14,729 nucleotides of DNA from Pectinatus sp. (GCA_020025075.1 JAHHSR010000040.1:1-14729), one strand, 5' to 3'. Shown: positions 1 to 6,750, counted from the stretch's first letter. Made by a program: numbers and translations. The notes: generated from the sequence alone by a model not told the origin.

Positions 1-17
1 TCTACTTATTATATTAT

Positions 18-45
18 CCTATAGAGGTGGGCGACTTCTTGCTCG
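18..45. other. IS200/IS605-like terminal sequence remnant
   Basis: The stretch CCTATAGAGGTGGGCGACTT followed by CTTGCTCG resembles the hairpin-plus-tail found at the ends of IS200/IS605-type elements. Only a three-base CCT/AGG stem survives, because the partner arm of AGGTGGG is missing. No transposase or TnpB reading frame is nearby, so this is either a decayed end or the outermost part of an element lying to the left of the window. The rest of positions 1-195 shows no reading frame and no other structure I can name. The match is from memory of family patterns, not a database hit. Confidence 0.3.
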
Positions 46-195
46 TTAGGTTAAAAAATTAATAGCTAAACTACCCTCGTTTTATGGACGTGCTTAATTT
101 GCCCTTGAAGGATAGCGTTTTTAGGTTCACAACTTTACTTTTTCTGAGAATATTTAAGTTTTTCGTCCGATTAGTCTTATCCCCTTGCCAAGAAA

Positions 196-221
196 TTGAC
201 ATTCTCGAGAATTGTTATAAT
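196..221 (+). promoter_or_regulatory. Promoter with palindromic operator, facing into the 3' end of fhs
   Basis: A consensus -35 TTGACA (196-201) and a consensus -10 TATAAT (216-221) are separated by 14 bases. That spacing is short, but the -10 carries an extended TG motif at 213-214. A perfect 12-base palindrome, ATTCTCGAGAAT (201-212), fills the spacer where a repressor dimer would block polymerase. Transcription would start near 228 and run antisense into the 3' end of fhs, since no plus-strand gene follows. The role is unknown: it could make an antisense or small RNA, or be a promoter stranded by rearrangement. Confidence 0.45.
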
Positions 222-247
222 GCCCCACTCCTTTATGAAGCGGGGCA
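221..247 (-). terminator. Probable terminator of the tat-fhs operon
   Basis: TGCCCC (221-226) pairs with GGGGCA (242-247), and an inner CTT/AAG can extend the stem. It lies 10 nt beyond the fhs stop codon. Read leftwards, the following bases are TTATAACAATT, which is only moderately U-rich, so termination may be partial. The hairpin overlaps the -10 of the plus-strand promoter and would also form at the 5' end of any transcript made from it. Confidence 0.45.
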
Positions 248-256
248 GCGTAGAAG

Positions 257-1924
257 TTAGAAGAGACCTGTAATTGTGCCGTCGGCTGAAATATCCATGT
301 TTTCAGCTGCTGGTTTTTGGGGAAGGCCAGGCATGGTCATAATGCTGCCTGTCAAAGCGACGATGAAGCCGGCACCAGCGCAAAGGCGCAGTTCGCGCAC
401 TGTGATGGTAAAATCTTTTGGTCGTCCGATTTTAGCCGAGTCATCACTGAGAGAGTATTGGGTTTTGGCAATGCAAATGGGCAGTTTATCCATCTGCATT
501 TCATTTAGCTTATTGAGCATTTTTTCGGCCTCGGCTGTGTACGATACGCCTGAAGCACCGTAAATTTTTTGGGCAATGGTAGCAATTTTTTCCTTAATGC
601 TCATGTCAAGGGCATAGGAAAATTGCAGCTTGCTTTTTTCTTGGGTAGATTCGGCCACGGCTTGGGCAAGCTCTATGGCACCCTTGCCACCCTCGGCAAA
701 GACGCGCGTCAAGAAGGCTTTATGACCATTTTTTTCGCATAAGGAGAGCAGACACTGCTTTTCTGCTTCAGTGTCAGAGAAGAATTCATTGATGGCTACG
801 ACGGCAGGCAGGCCAAAGGCTTTGATATTTTCAAGGTGCTTTTGCAAATTGGCAAAGCCAGTCTGAAGAGCGGCAATATTTTCTTCGCCTAAATTGTTTT
901 TGGAGACGCCGCCGTGCATTTTAAGAGCACGGATTGTCGCTACGACTACGACTGCCGAAGGAGCAATATTTGCTAAGCGGCATTTGATGTCGAGAAATTT
1001 TTCTGCTCCGAGGTCGGCGCCAAAGCCGGCTTCGGTAACGACATAATCGGCGGCTTTTAAGGCATGGCGGGTTGCCGCTATGCTATTGCAGCCGTGCGCG
1101 ATGTTGGCAAATGGTCCGCCGTGAATGAAAGCCGGCGTGTGTTCAAGTGTCTGCACAAGATTTGGCTTTATGGCATCTTTTAATAGGAGGGCCAAGGCGC
1201 CCGTGGCGTTTAAATCGCGGGCGAAAATTGGCTTATCGTCGACATCGTAGGCGACGACGATGCGCGCGAGGCGATTTTTTAAGTCTTCAATGCCATCAGC
1301 AAGGCATAAAATAGCCATCATTTCTGAGGCGACGGTGATGTCGAAGCCCGTTTCACGCGGCACGCCGTTGACTTTGCCGCCTAGGCCACAGATGATGTGG
1401 CGCAAGGCACGGTCATTGAGGTCGACGGCGCGGCGCCATGTGACGCGCCGGGGGTCAATGCGCAGGGCATTGCCTTGCTGCAAGTGATTGTCAATAAGTG
1501 CTGCAAGGAGGTTATTGGCACTCGTCAAAGCGTGAAAATCGCCTGTAAAGTGCAAATTGATATCCTCCATAGGAAGCACCTGTGCATAGCCGCCTCCTGC
1601 CGCACCGCCTTTGATGCCAAAGCAAGGACCTAAAGATGGCTCGCGCAGTGCAAGGGCAGTCTTTAAGCCGAGGTGCTGCAAGGCATCGGCAAGGCCAATG
1701 CTGACGGTTGTTTTTCCTTCGCCTGCCGGAGTAGGGTTTATCGCCGTGACTAAAATGAGCTTGCCATCGGGATTATCCTTTATTTTATTCCAGCCGTCGG
1801 GTGAAATCTTGGTTTTGTATTTTCCGTATAATTCTAAATCATCGGTGCTAAAATTGAGCTTGGCAGCAATTTGTGAAATTGGTTCCATTGATGCTTGTTG
1901 GGCAATCTGAACATCAGTTTTCAA
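257..1924 (-). CDS. fhs: Formate--tetrahydrofolate ligase
   Basis: Catalyses ATP-dependent ligation of formate to tetrahydrofolate, giving 10-formyl-THF for purines, initiator formyl-methionine and, with FolD, other one-carbon units. The 555-residue product matches the usual family length. Counting from the TTG start, the nucleotide-binding loop TPAGEGKTT is at about 65-73. The first family signature GIKGGAAGGGY is at 103-113 and the second, VATIRALKMHGG, at 328-339. I chose the TTG at 1922-1924 because the ribosome-binding site AGAGGTGAT lies just upstream. The in-frame GTG at 1931-1933 is inside that site and cannot serve as start. The gene overlaps the end of folD by about 11 nt, so translation is probably coupled. 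It is the last gene of the leftward operon. The family assignment is secure. Confidence 0.97.
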   Translation of the reverse strand: MKTDVQIAQQASMEPISQIAAKLNFSTDDLELYGKYKTKISPDGWNKIKDNPDGKLILVTAINPTPAGEGKTTVSIGLADALQHLGLKTALALREPSLGPCFGIKGGAAGGGYAQVLPMEDINLHFTGDFHALTSANNLLAALIDNHLQQGNALRIDPRRVTWRRAVDLNDRALRHIICGLGGKVNGVPRETGFDITVASEMMAILCLADGIEDLKNRLARIVVAYDVDDKPIFARDLNATGALALLLKDAIKPNLVQTLEHTPAFIHGGPFANIAHGCNSIAATRHALKAADYVVTEAGFGADLGAEKFLDIKCRLANIAPSAVVVVATIRALKMHGGVSKNNLGEENIAALQTGFANLQKHLENIKAFGLPAVVAINEFFSDTEAEKQCLLSLCEKNGHKAFLTRVFAEGGKGAIELAQAVAESTQEKSKLQFSYALDMSIKEKIATIAQKIYGASGVSYTAEAEKMLNKLNEMQMDKLPICIAKTQYSLSDDSAKIGRPKDFTITVRELRLCAGAGFIVALTGSIMTMPGLPQKPAAENMDISADGTITGLF

Positions 1925-2798
1925 TACAATCACCTCTTTTGGTAATTTGCAGGCAGGCTGCTTTTAATGTATTTTCCATGAGCGAGGCAATGGTTAAAAG
2001 GCCAATGCCACCGGGCACGGGCGTAATAAAGGCGGCTTTTTTTGCCACCTGCTCAAAAGCGACATCGCCGACAAGTTTTTTGGGAGCGATGCGATTGATG
2101 CCTACATCAATTACAGCTGCCTTTTCTTTTACCATAGCTGATGTAATAAAATGTGGCTTTCCTACCGCCGCTATGAGAATATCTGCCGTTTTGGTGATGG
2201 AAGGCAAATTTTCGGTGCGGGAATGGCAGATTGTTACGGTCGCATTTTTTTGCAGCAAGAGATGAAAAAGCGGCTTGCCGACAATATTGCTGCGGCCGAC
2301 GATGACGGCTCTTTTGCCCTCAAGTGGTATTTTTGCTGCTTCCAAAAGGCGCAGGCAGCCGAGCGCCGTACAAGGCACAAGGCAGTCCTCGCCGAGTGAG
2401 AGGCGGCCGACATTTAGAGGGTGAAAGCCGTCGACATCTTTTAGAGGGTCAATGCGGCTGAGAATTTCTGAGCCGTCTTTTGCCAAATGCTTGGGCAAGG
2501 GCAGTTGCAATAAGATGCCGTGCACAGCCTGATTTTTGTTTAGGGAGTCGATGACGGCGAGAAGCTCTTTTTTGCTGACCGACTCGTCAAGCTCGATAAT
2601 CTGCGAGCGGATATTTGTTTCGGCGCAGGCACGGTGCTTATTGCGAACATAAATGGCAGAAGCGGGGTCCTTGCCGACAATGATGACGGCAAGGCCGGGC
2701 TTTAGACCATATTTTTTTTCAAAAAGGTGCGCTTTTTGGCACACGGTCTGTTTAAACTGGGTGGCAAATTCTTTGCCAGATAGAATTTTGGCTGTCAT
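1914..2798 (-). CDS. folD: Bifunctional methylene-THF dehydrogenase / methenyl-THF cyclohydrolase
   Basis: FolD interconverts 5,10-methylene-THF, 5,10-methenyl-THF and 10-formyl-THF with NADP, feeding or draining the pool made by Fhs encoded directly downstream. At 294 residues it is slightly long for the family. Visible motifs are YVRNKHRACAE with the catalytic lysine (about 51-61), HGILLQLPLP (about 94-103), DVDGFHPLNVGRL, and the dinucleotide-binding GRSNIVGKP. Near the C-terminus the usual PGGVGPMT signature reads PGGIGLLTI, so its second proline is replaced by leucine; see findings. The ATG start at 2796-2798 has only a weak upstream AAGAG. The UbiA gene ends 64 nt upstream, in the same operon. 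Family assignment is firm; full activity is inferred. Confidence 0.96.
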   Translation of the reverse strand: MTAKILSGKEFATQFKQTVCQKAHLFEKKYGLKPGLAVIIVGKDPASAIYVRNKHRACAETNIRSQIIELDESVSKKELLAVIDSLNKNQAVHGILLQLPLPKHLAKDGSEILSRIDPLKDVDGFHPLNVGRLSLGEDCLVPCTALGCLRLLEAAKIPLEGKRAVIVGRSNIVGKPLFHLLLQKNATVTICHSRTENLPSITKTADILIAAVGKPHFITSAMVKEKAAVIDVGINRIAPKKLVGDVAFEQVAKKAAFITPVPGGIGLLTIASLMENTLKAACLQITKRGDCIEN

Positions 2799-2862
2799 GG
2801 CTCTTGCTTTGCTCTTGGCATAAGCCAGAGCGACCTTTCTATATTCAAAAATTTTGCTGTCA

Positions 2863-3714
2863 TCAGCGGTATAGAATACTGATGGCGGTAAAGGCGAAAA
2901 TAGCGATGGAAACTAGTCCATTGCGCATGAAATAAACTTGTGTCAAGCGGCTGTAATCTTGCCAAGAGACGATAGAGTGCTGATAGACAAGGGTTATCGC
3001 CGCTAAGGCGATGCCGGCGTAATAAATTGGCGCAAGGGCGAAAAAATAGCCTACGGCGCAAAAGCATAAAAGGCTTACGATGTGGACAACTGGCACGATG
3101 CGAAAAACGCGTCGCGCCGAAAATTTTGTTGCTAAAGAGTGAAGGCCGTGGCTTTTGTCAAAAGCTTCGTCTTGACTGCCATAAAGGGCGTCAAAGCCGC
3201 CAATCCAAAGGCAGACGCCAAGTCCTAAGCATAAAATGGGAAAATTCAAAGTTCCCTTAATGGCAATCCAGCCGCCGATGGGAGCCATAGAAAGTGCTGT
3301 TCCCAAGACGAAATGGCATAAATAGGTGAAGCGTTTCGTGTACGGATAAATTGCCAAAATGAAAACAGCAAGTGGCGCCAGATAAATGCAGATAGGTTCT
3401 AGCTGCAGTGCGGCATAGATGAAGAGCGCAAGGCAAAAGAAGAATAAAATAATAACTTCGCCTTTTTTTAGCTCTCCCGCTACGAGGGGCCGTTTTTTGA
3501 GGCGCGGCTGCAAGCGGTCGTATTTTAGGTCGATGAGGTTGTCGAGAATCATTGCGCAGCTGCGCGCTCCGACCATGGCGAGCGTGATGAAGAGAAAATT
3601 ATGCCAGCAGGGCAATCCATTGGCCGCGAGGAATGCGCCCATGTAGGCAAAAGGCAGCGCAAAGACGGTATGATGCAAGGAAATGTTGTTGATATGGGCT
3701 AAAAGCTTATTCAA
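2863..3714 (-). CDS. ubiA: UbiA-family aromatic prenyltransferase (quinone biosynthesis)
   Basis: An integral membrane enzyme that attaches a polyprenyl chain to an aromatic acid during quinone synthesis. It is 283 residues long with about eight or nine hydrophobic segments. The second aspartate motif is clear at 175-186 (DALYGSQDEAFD), in the form seen in UbiA and in MqnP-type enzymes of the futalosine menaquinone route. The first motif, normally NDxxDxxxD or NRxxDxxxD, reads DNLIDLKYD at 58-66, so the leading asparagine is an aspartate. The start is TTG at 3712-3714 with AGGAATTAGG just upstream, overlapping the end of the UbiD gene by 8 nt. Coupling to the UbiD-type decarboxylase indicates a shared ring-modification pathway, most likely menaquinone. 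The exact substrate cannot be read from sequence. Confidence 0.92.
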   Translation of the reverse strand: MNKLLAHINNISLHHTVFALPFAYMGAFLAANGLPCWHNFLFITLAMVGARSCAMILDNLIDLKYDRLQPRLKKRPLVAGELKKGEVIILFFFCLALFIYAALQLEPICIYLAPLAVFILAIYPYTKRFTYLCHFVLGTALSMAPIGGWIAIKGTLNFPILCLGLGVCLWIGGFDALYGSQDEAFDKSHGLHSLATKFSARRVFRIVPVVHIVSLLCFCAVGYFFALAPIYYAGIALAAITLVYQHSIVSWQDYSRLTQVYFMRNGLVSIAIFAFTAISILYR

Positions 3715-5167
3715 GACCTAATTCCTGCCATTTGGCGTCGACCATTTTTTTTATGTCGTCACTCATCGTGATTTCATCGGGCCACTCGCGGCTGTGCCCT
3801 TCTTCTGGCCAGGTTTTGGTGGCGTCTATGCCGATTTTTGTGCCCCATTGTGGCATGGGGGAAGAATGGTCTAAGACATCAAGAGGGCCGTCGACCATGA
3901 CGAGGTCTTGCTTGGCGTCGATATTGTTATAGACGCGCCACCAGACTTCTTTTTGGTCTTGAACATTGACGTGCGCATCGACGACGATAATCATCTTGGT
4001 AAACATGGCCTGTCCCATGCCCCAGATGGCATGCATGACGCGCTTAGCTTGCTGCGGGTACGATTTTTTTATGGAAACCATCATGCAGTTGTGGAAAACG
4101 CCTTCAAGCGGACAGTTGATGTCGACAATTTCGGGCAGCATCTGCTGCATGAGCGGCAAGAAAATGCGTTCTGTTGCCTTGGCCAGATAGCAATCTTCCA
4201 TAGGCGGCTTGCCGACAATCGTGGCAAAGTAGATAGGGTCTTTTCGATGTGTGATGCAAGTAATATGAAAGACGGGATAATCGTCGGCGAGCGAGTAATA
4301 GCCTGTATGGTCGCCAAAAGGACCTTCACGGCGCTTTTCATCAATATCTATATAGCCTTCAAGAACAATTTCGCTCGTCGCGGGAACTTCAAGGTCGACG
4401 GTTTCGCATTTTGTCAGTTCTACCGATTTTTTGCGCAAGAAGCCGGCAAAGACCATCTCGTCAATGTCGCGCGGCAGCGGTGCCGTGGCGGCGTACGTAA
4501 GGACGGGGTCCGTGCCGATGGCGACGGCTACCTCAATGCGGTTATAGCCAAGGCGCTTATATTCGCGAAAGTTTTCCGCGCCGTTTTTATGAATGTGCCA
4601 GTGCATGCCCGTTGTTTGGCTGTCGTATTTTTGCAGGCGATACATGCCGACATTGCGTTTTCCCGTCACGGGATTTTTGGTGAAGACGAGCGGCAAGGTG
4701 ATGAAAGGGCCGCCATCTTGCGGCCAGCAAGTCAAGATGGGGAATTTGTCAAGGGACGGCTGGTCTTTGATAATGACTTCCTTGCAGGGCGCATGCTTGA
4801 CGTATTTGGGGAAATTTATCGAGCGCTTTGCCAAGGGGATGATGTGCACGAGGTCCATCTTTTTTTGCAAGGAGATGTAAGGGAGGCGCAAGATTTCTCG
4901 CAAATCATTGGGGACATCTTCGAGCTTTTCAACGCCGAGGGCGATGGCCATGCGTTCCATGGAACCAAAGGCGTTCATGAGAACGGGTACATCGTAGCCT
5001 TTAACGTTCTCAAAGAGCAGGGCGACGTTTTTTTCTCCTTCCATCTTGCAGACGCGGTCGGTAATTTCCGTAATCTCAAGATAACAGTCAACGGGCGTTT
5101 TAATGCGTTTTAAGAGGCCGCGCTTTTCCAGCTCGGCAATAAATTCACGTAAGTCACGAAAAGCCAA
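3707..5167 (-). CDS. ubiD: UbiD-family decarboxylase (menaquinone/ubiquinone-type)
   Basis: A prenylated-FMN-dependent, non-oxidative decarboxylase that would remove the ring carboxylate after prenylation by the adjacent UbiA enzyme. The 486-residue length is close to E. coli UbiD. The hallmark EGPFGDHTGYY is at 281-291, following an ExxxE arrangement. TTGMHWHIHKNGAENF (about 185-200) and NVGMYRLQ (172-179) match the cofactor- and metal-binding part of the family. The start is taken as TTG at 5165-5167, with AAAGGGG about ten bases upstream. The tatC stop lies 23 nt before it. No UbiX-type gene for prenyl-FMN synthesis is in the window. Menaquinone is favoured because futalosine-pathway clusters use a UbiA/UbiD pair, but this is inference. 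Confidence 0.94.
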   Translation of the reverse strand: MAFRDLREFIAELEKRGLLKRIKTPVDCYLEITEITDRVCKMEGEKNVALLFENVKGYDVPVLMNAFGSMERMAIALGVEKLEDVPNDLREILRLPYISLQKKMDLVHIIPLAKRSINFPKYVKHAPCKEVIIKDQPSLDKFPILTCWPQDGGPFITLPLVFTKNPVTGKRNVGMYRLQKYDSQTTGMHWHIHKNGAENFREYKRLGYNRIEVAVAIGTDPVLTYAATAPLPRDIDEMVFAGFLRKKSVELTKCETVDLEVPATSEIVLEGYIDIDEKRREGPFGDHTGYYSLADDYPVFHITCITHRKDPIYFATIVGKPPMEDCYLAKATERIFLPLMQQMLPEIVDINCPLEGVFHNCMMVSIKKSYPQQAKRVMHAIWGMGQAMFTKMIIVVDAHVNVQDQKEVWWRVYNNIDAKQDLVMVDGPLDVLDHSSPMPQWGTKIGIDATKTWPEEGHSREWPDEITMSDDIKKMVDAKWQELGLE

Positions 5168-5190
5168 GGTAATGATGCCCCTTTCAGGTA

Positions 5191-6000
5191 TTATTTCTTC
5201 AAGATGAAGCGGATGATGAGATAGCTGGAAAAATACAGCAAAATCATCGGCAAGGCAATCATCGTCTGCGTAAAGACGTCAGGCGTGGGCGTGACGATGG
5301 CAGCGATGACAAAAGACAGGAAAATGACGAGACGCCATTTCTTGATTAAAAGCTTAGATGTGATAAGCCCTATTTTAGCAAGAATAATTGCCACTAAAGG
5401 CATTTCAAAGACGACGCCGAAAGGCAAAATGAAGGACATGACAAAGCTAAAGTAGCGCGTGAGAGAAAACATCGGCAAAAGGTCTGCCGACCCGAAGCCG
5501 ATAAAAAACTTGATTGCAGCAGGCAAGACGAGGAAAAAGGAAAAGGCTAGCCCGCCAATAAAAAGCAGCAGGGAAGCCGGCACGACGAGAACGAGTACTT
5601 TTTTTTCCGTGATGGTCAAGGCCGGCAAGACAAAGCGCCAAATCTGATAGAGGATAAAAGGCAAAGCAAGTAAAAAGCCGGCAAAGATGGCTATTTTTAA
5701 ATAGGTAAAAAAAGCCTCCGAAGGTTGCATATAGTAAAGTTTGCCGACAGGCAAGAGCAGATAATGCATGATGTCCTCGACATAGTAATAGCAGATGCCG
5801 CTGCTGATAGCAGTGGCGATAAGGCTATAAATGATGCGCTTTCGCAGTTCCTCCAAATGCTCGATAAGGCTCATGTTGCCAGCAGGTCGCTCGTTTTTGC
5901 TTTGTGTATCTGAAGGCAGTACGGCTGTGCTGGGGAGGCTTATTTGCCCCGGTGATGCCTCGGAGACGGGAGAAGGAGCAGAATTGTTTTTTTCAATCAT
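5191..6000 (-). CDS. tatC: Sec-independent protein translocase TatC
   Basis: The multi-spanning receptor subunit of the Tat system, which recognises twin-arginine signal peptides and recruits TatA to export folded, often cofactor-bearing proteins. The core begins at residue 43 with MSLIEHLEELRKRI, the usual TatC N-terminus, and shows six hydrophobic segments. The conserved EAFFTYLKIAIFAG and LPFILYQIWRFVLPAL stretches follow the second segment. Ahead of the core is an unusual 42-residue, Ser/Pro/Asn-rich, non-hydrophobic extension. I kept the ATG at 5998-6000 because it overlaps the tatA stop as TAATG, which suits translational coupling, and no ribosome-binding site precedes the ATG of residue 43. 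The total of 269 residues is therefore longer than typical. Confidence 0.96.
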   Translation of the reverse strand: MIEKNNSAPSPVSEASPGQISLPSTAVLPSDTQSKNERPAGNMSLIEHLEELRKRIIYSLIATAISSGICYYYVEDIMHYLLLPVGKLYYMQPSEAFFTYLKIAIFAGFLLALPFILYQIWRFVLPALTITEKKVLVLVVPASLLLFIGGLAFSFFLVLPAAIKFFIGFGSADLLPMFSLTRYFSFVMSFILPFGVVFEMPLVAIILAKIGLITSKLLIKKWRLVIFLSFVIAAIVTPTPDVFTQTMIALPMILLYFSSYLIIRFILKK

Positions 6001-6194
6001 TATTTGTCTTTCTGCTCCGGTTTAACGTCGATTATTTTGCTGGAATTATTTTTTTCTTGCTCATTGGAAGCAGAGCGAAATTCCCGAATGCTTTTTCCTA
6101 AGGCACGCCCTAAGTCAGGTAATTTTCCCGGGCCAAAGAAGATGAGGGCGATTATTAAAATTAAAATTAATTCTGGTACACCAAGACCAAACAT
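6000..6194 (-). CDS. tatA: Twin-arginine translocase subunit TatA (second copy, short tail)
   Basis: A single-span pore-forming component of the Tat translocon. The 64-residue product has the family layout: a short N-terminus MFGLGVPEL, one hydrophobic helix, the hinge FGPGKLP, an amphipathic helix (DLGRALGKSIREFRSA) and a charged tail ending in KPEQKDK. The true start is the ATG at 6192-6194. An upstream in-frame GTG at 6201-6203 forms part of the ribosome-binding site AAGAGGTG. Its stop codon overlaps the tatC start. A terminator-like hairpin separates it from the other tatA, so its expression may be lower. TatA rather than TatB is suggested by the FGPGKLP hinge and short tail. Confidence 0.94.
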   Translation of the reverse strand: MFGLGVPELILILIIALIFFGPGKLPDLGRALGKSIREFRSASNEQEKNNSSKIIDVKPEQKDK

Positions 6195-6209
6195 AAAAAA
6201 CACCTCTTT

Positions 6210-6241
6210 TTAAAAAATAAAGCGCCTTTTTTGCAAGGCGC
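6210..6241 (-). terminator. Intra-operon terminator or attenuator between the two tatA genes
   Basis: Read leftwards, GCGCCTT (6241-6235) and AAGGCGC (6228-6222) form a perfect 7-bp GC-rich stem with a six-base loop. It is followed directly by TTTATTTTTT. This is the classical factor-independent terminator layout, placed 10 nt after the stop of the first tatA and just before the ribosome-binding site of the second. Since tatA2, tatC and the rest show no promoter of their own, read-through is presumably partial, giving more of the first TatA than of TatC. Confidence 0.75.
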
Positions 6242-6251
6242 CTCGTCTGAT

Positions 6252-6539
6252 TTATTTTTTCTGTGGCGTGTCAACGGGTGACGTTGGCGCTGCTGGCTGC
6301 TGTGCAGCAGCTTGCTGCTGAACCGGCTGAGCGGATGCCTGCTGTTGAATGCTGTGCGCGGCCTGGGCTGGCGGTACGACAGGCTTTTGCACGGCTTCTT
6401 CAACACCTGAAGTAGCCTTTTTGAGTTCATTGATGCTCTTGCCGACGGCGCGGCCTACCTCAGGCAGCTTGCCTGGCCCGAATAGAATTAATCCGATGAT
6501 TAAGATGATGATTAGCTCTGGTACACCAATGCCAAACAT
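6252..6539 (-). CDS. tatA: Twin-arginine translocase subunit TatA (first copy, long Gln/Ala/Pro tail)
   Basis: The first gene of the leftward tat operon and a second TatA. From its ATG at 6537-6539 the product is 95 residues. MFGIGVPEL, the hydrophobic helix, FGPGKLPEVGRAVGKSI and an amphipathic helix are nearly the same as in the neighbouring copy, so the two are paralogues. The tail differs: about 45 residues rich in Gln, Ala and Pro, low in complexity and probably disordered. The start is fixed by AAGGAGG eight bases upstream. Translation from positions further upstream would add 16 residues without support. The longer tail could give it a TatB-like part, but its hinge is TatA-type. It lies upstream of the terminator and is probably the most highly expressed gene of the run. 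Confidence 0.93.
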   Translation of the reverse strand: MFGIGVPELIIILIIGLILFGPGKLPEVGRAVGKSINELKKATSGVEEAVQKPVVPPAQAAHSIQQQASAQPVQQQAAAQQPAAPTSPVDTPQKK

Positions 6540-6554
6540 TTGTCGTTCCTCCTT

Positions 6555-6591
6555 GCCGGTATTGCAATAAGCAATGTTTATATTCACCGGC
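6555..6591 (-). promoter_or_regulatory. Structured 5' leader hairpin adjoining the tatA ribosome-binding site
   Basis: In the leader RNA, GCCGGT pairs with ACCGGC (6 bp) and the enclosed ATTGC pairs with GCAAT around a TTATT loop, leaving a ten-base bulge on the 5' side. The closing strand ends directly next to the AAGGAGG ribosome-binding site. This could tune translation or mRNA stability. No known riboswitch class was recognised. Confidence 0.4.
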
Positions 6592-6614
6592 TAAAATAAT
6601 AAATAACCAAGTTC

Positions 6615-6643
6615 ATTATACCATAGTTTTATTTTAGTGACTA
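6615..6643 (-). promoter_or_regulatory. Proximal tat operon promoter
   Basis: Reading leftwards there is a consensus TATAAT -10 (6620-6615) preceded by TATGG. The -35 region about 17-18 bases upstream (TTAGTC/TAGTCA) is weak. Transcription would start near 6608, giving a leader of roughly 70 nt that contains the hairpin at 6555-6591. Confidence 0.5.
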
Positions 6644-6689
6644 ATTTTTTCTTGCCTTTTTCAGGCATTTTTATGAATATGCTTTTAGT

Positions 6690-6741
6690 CCATAAAACGG
6701 AGCTTTTGCTCGGGAAAAATACCGTGCGATGTATTTTATGG
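6690..6741 (-). other. Leader segment with alternative helices
   Basis: CCATAAAA (6690-6697) and TTTTATGG (6734-6741) can enclose a GAGC-TTTT-GCTC hairpin (6700-6711). AAAATAC (6716-6722) with GTATTTT (6731-6737) forms a competing 7-bp hairpin that uses part of the outer strand. The segment lies in the RNA made from the distal promoter at 6751-6779. Whether it is a regulatory switch or chance AT-rich pairing is unresolved. Confidence 0.3.
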
Positions 6742-6750
6742 CTGTAGCTG

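Noticed and set aside
2795..3067. A 90-codon minus-strand frame between the UbiA gene and folD.
   Set aside because: It is an out-of-frame, Arg/Leu/Phe-rich reading of the UbiA coding sequence with no domain features.
3908..5113. A 401-codon open frame on the plus strand opposite the UbiD gene.
   Set aside because: It lies entirely antisense to a clear UbiD-family gene, shows no recognisable domain, and has no convincing promoter or ribosome-binding site. It is a by-product of codon bias on the other strand.
6653..6672. A TGCCT/AGGCA hairpin with a T-run on the plus strand.
   Set aside because: It would only terminate a rightward transcript, and no plus-strand gene precedes it. The stem is only five pairs, so chance is likely.
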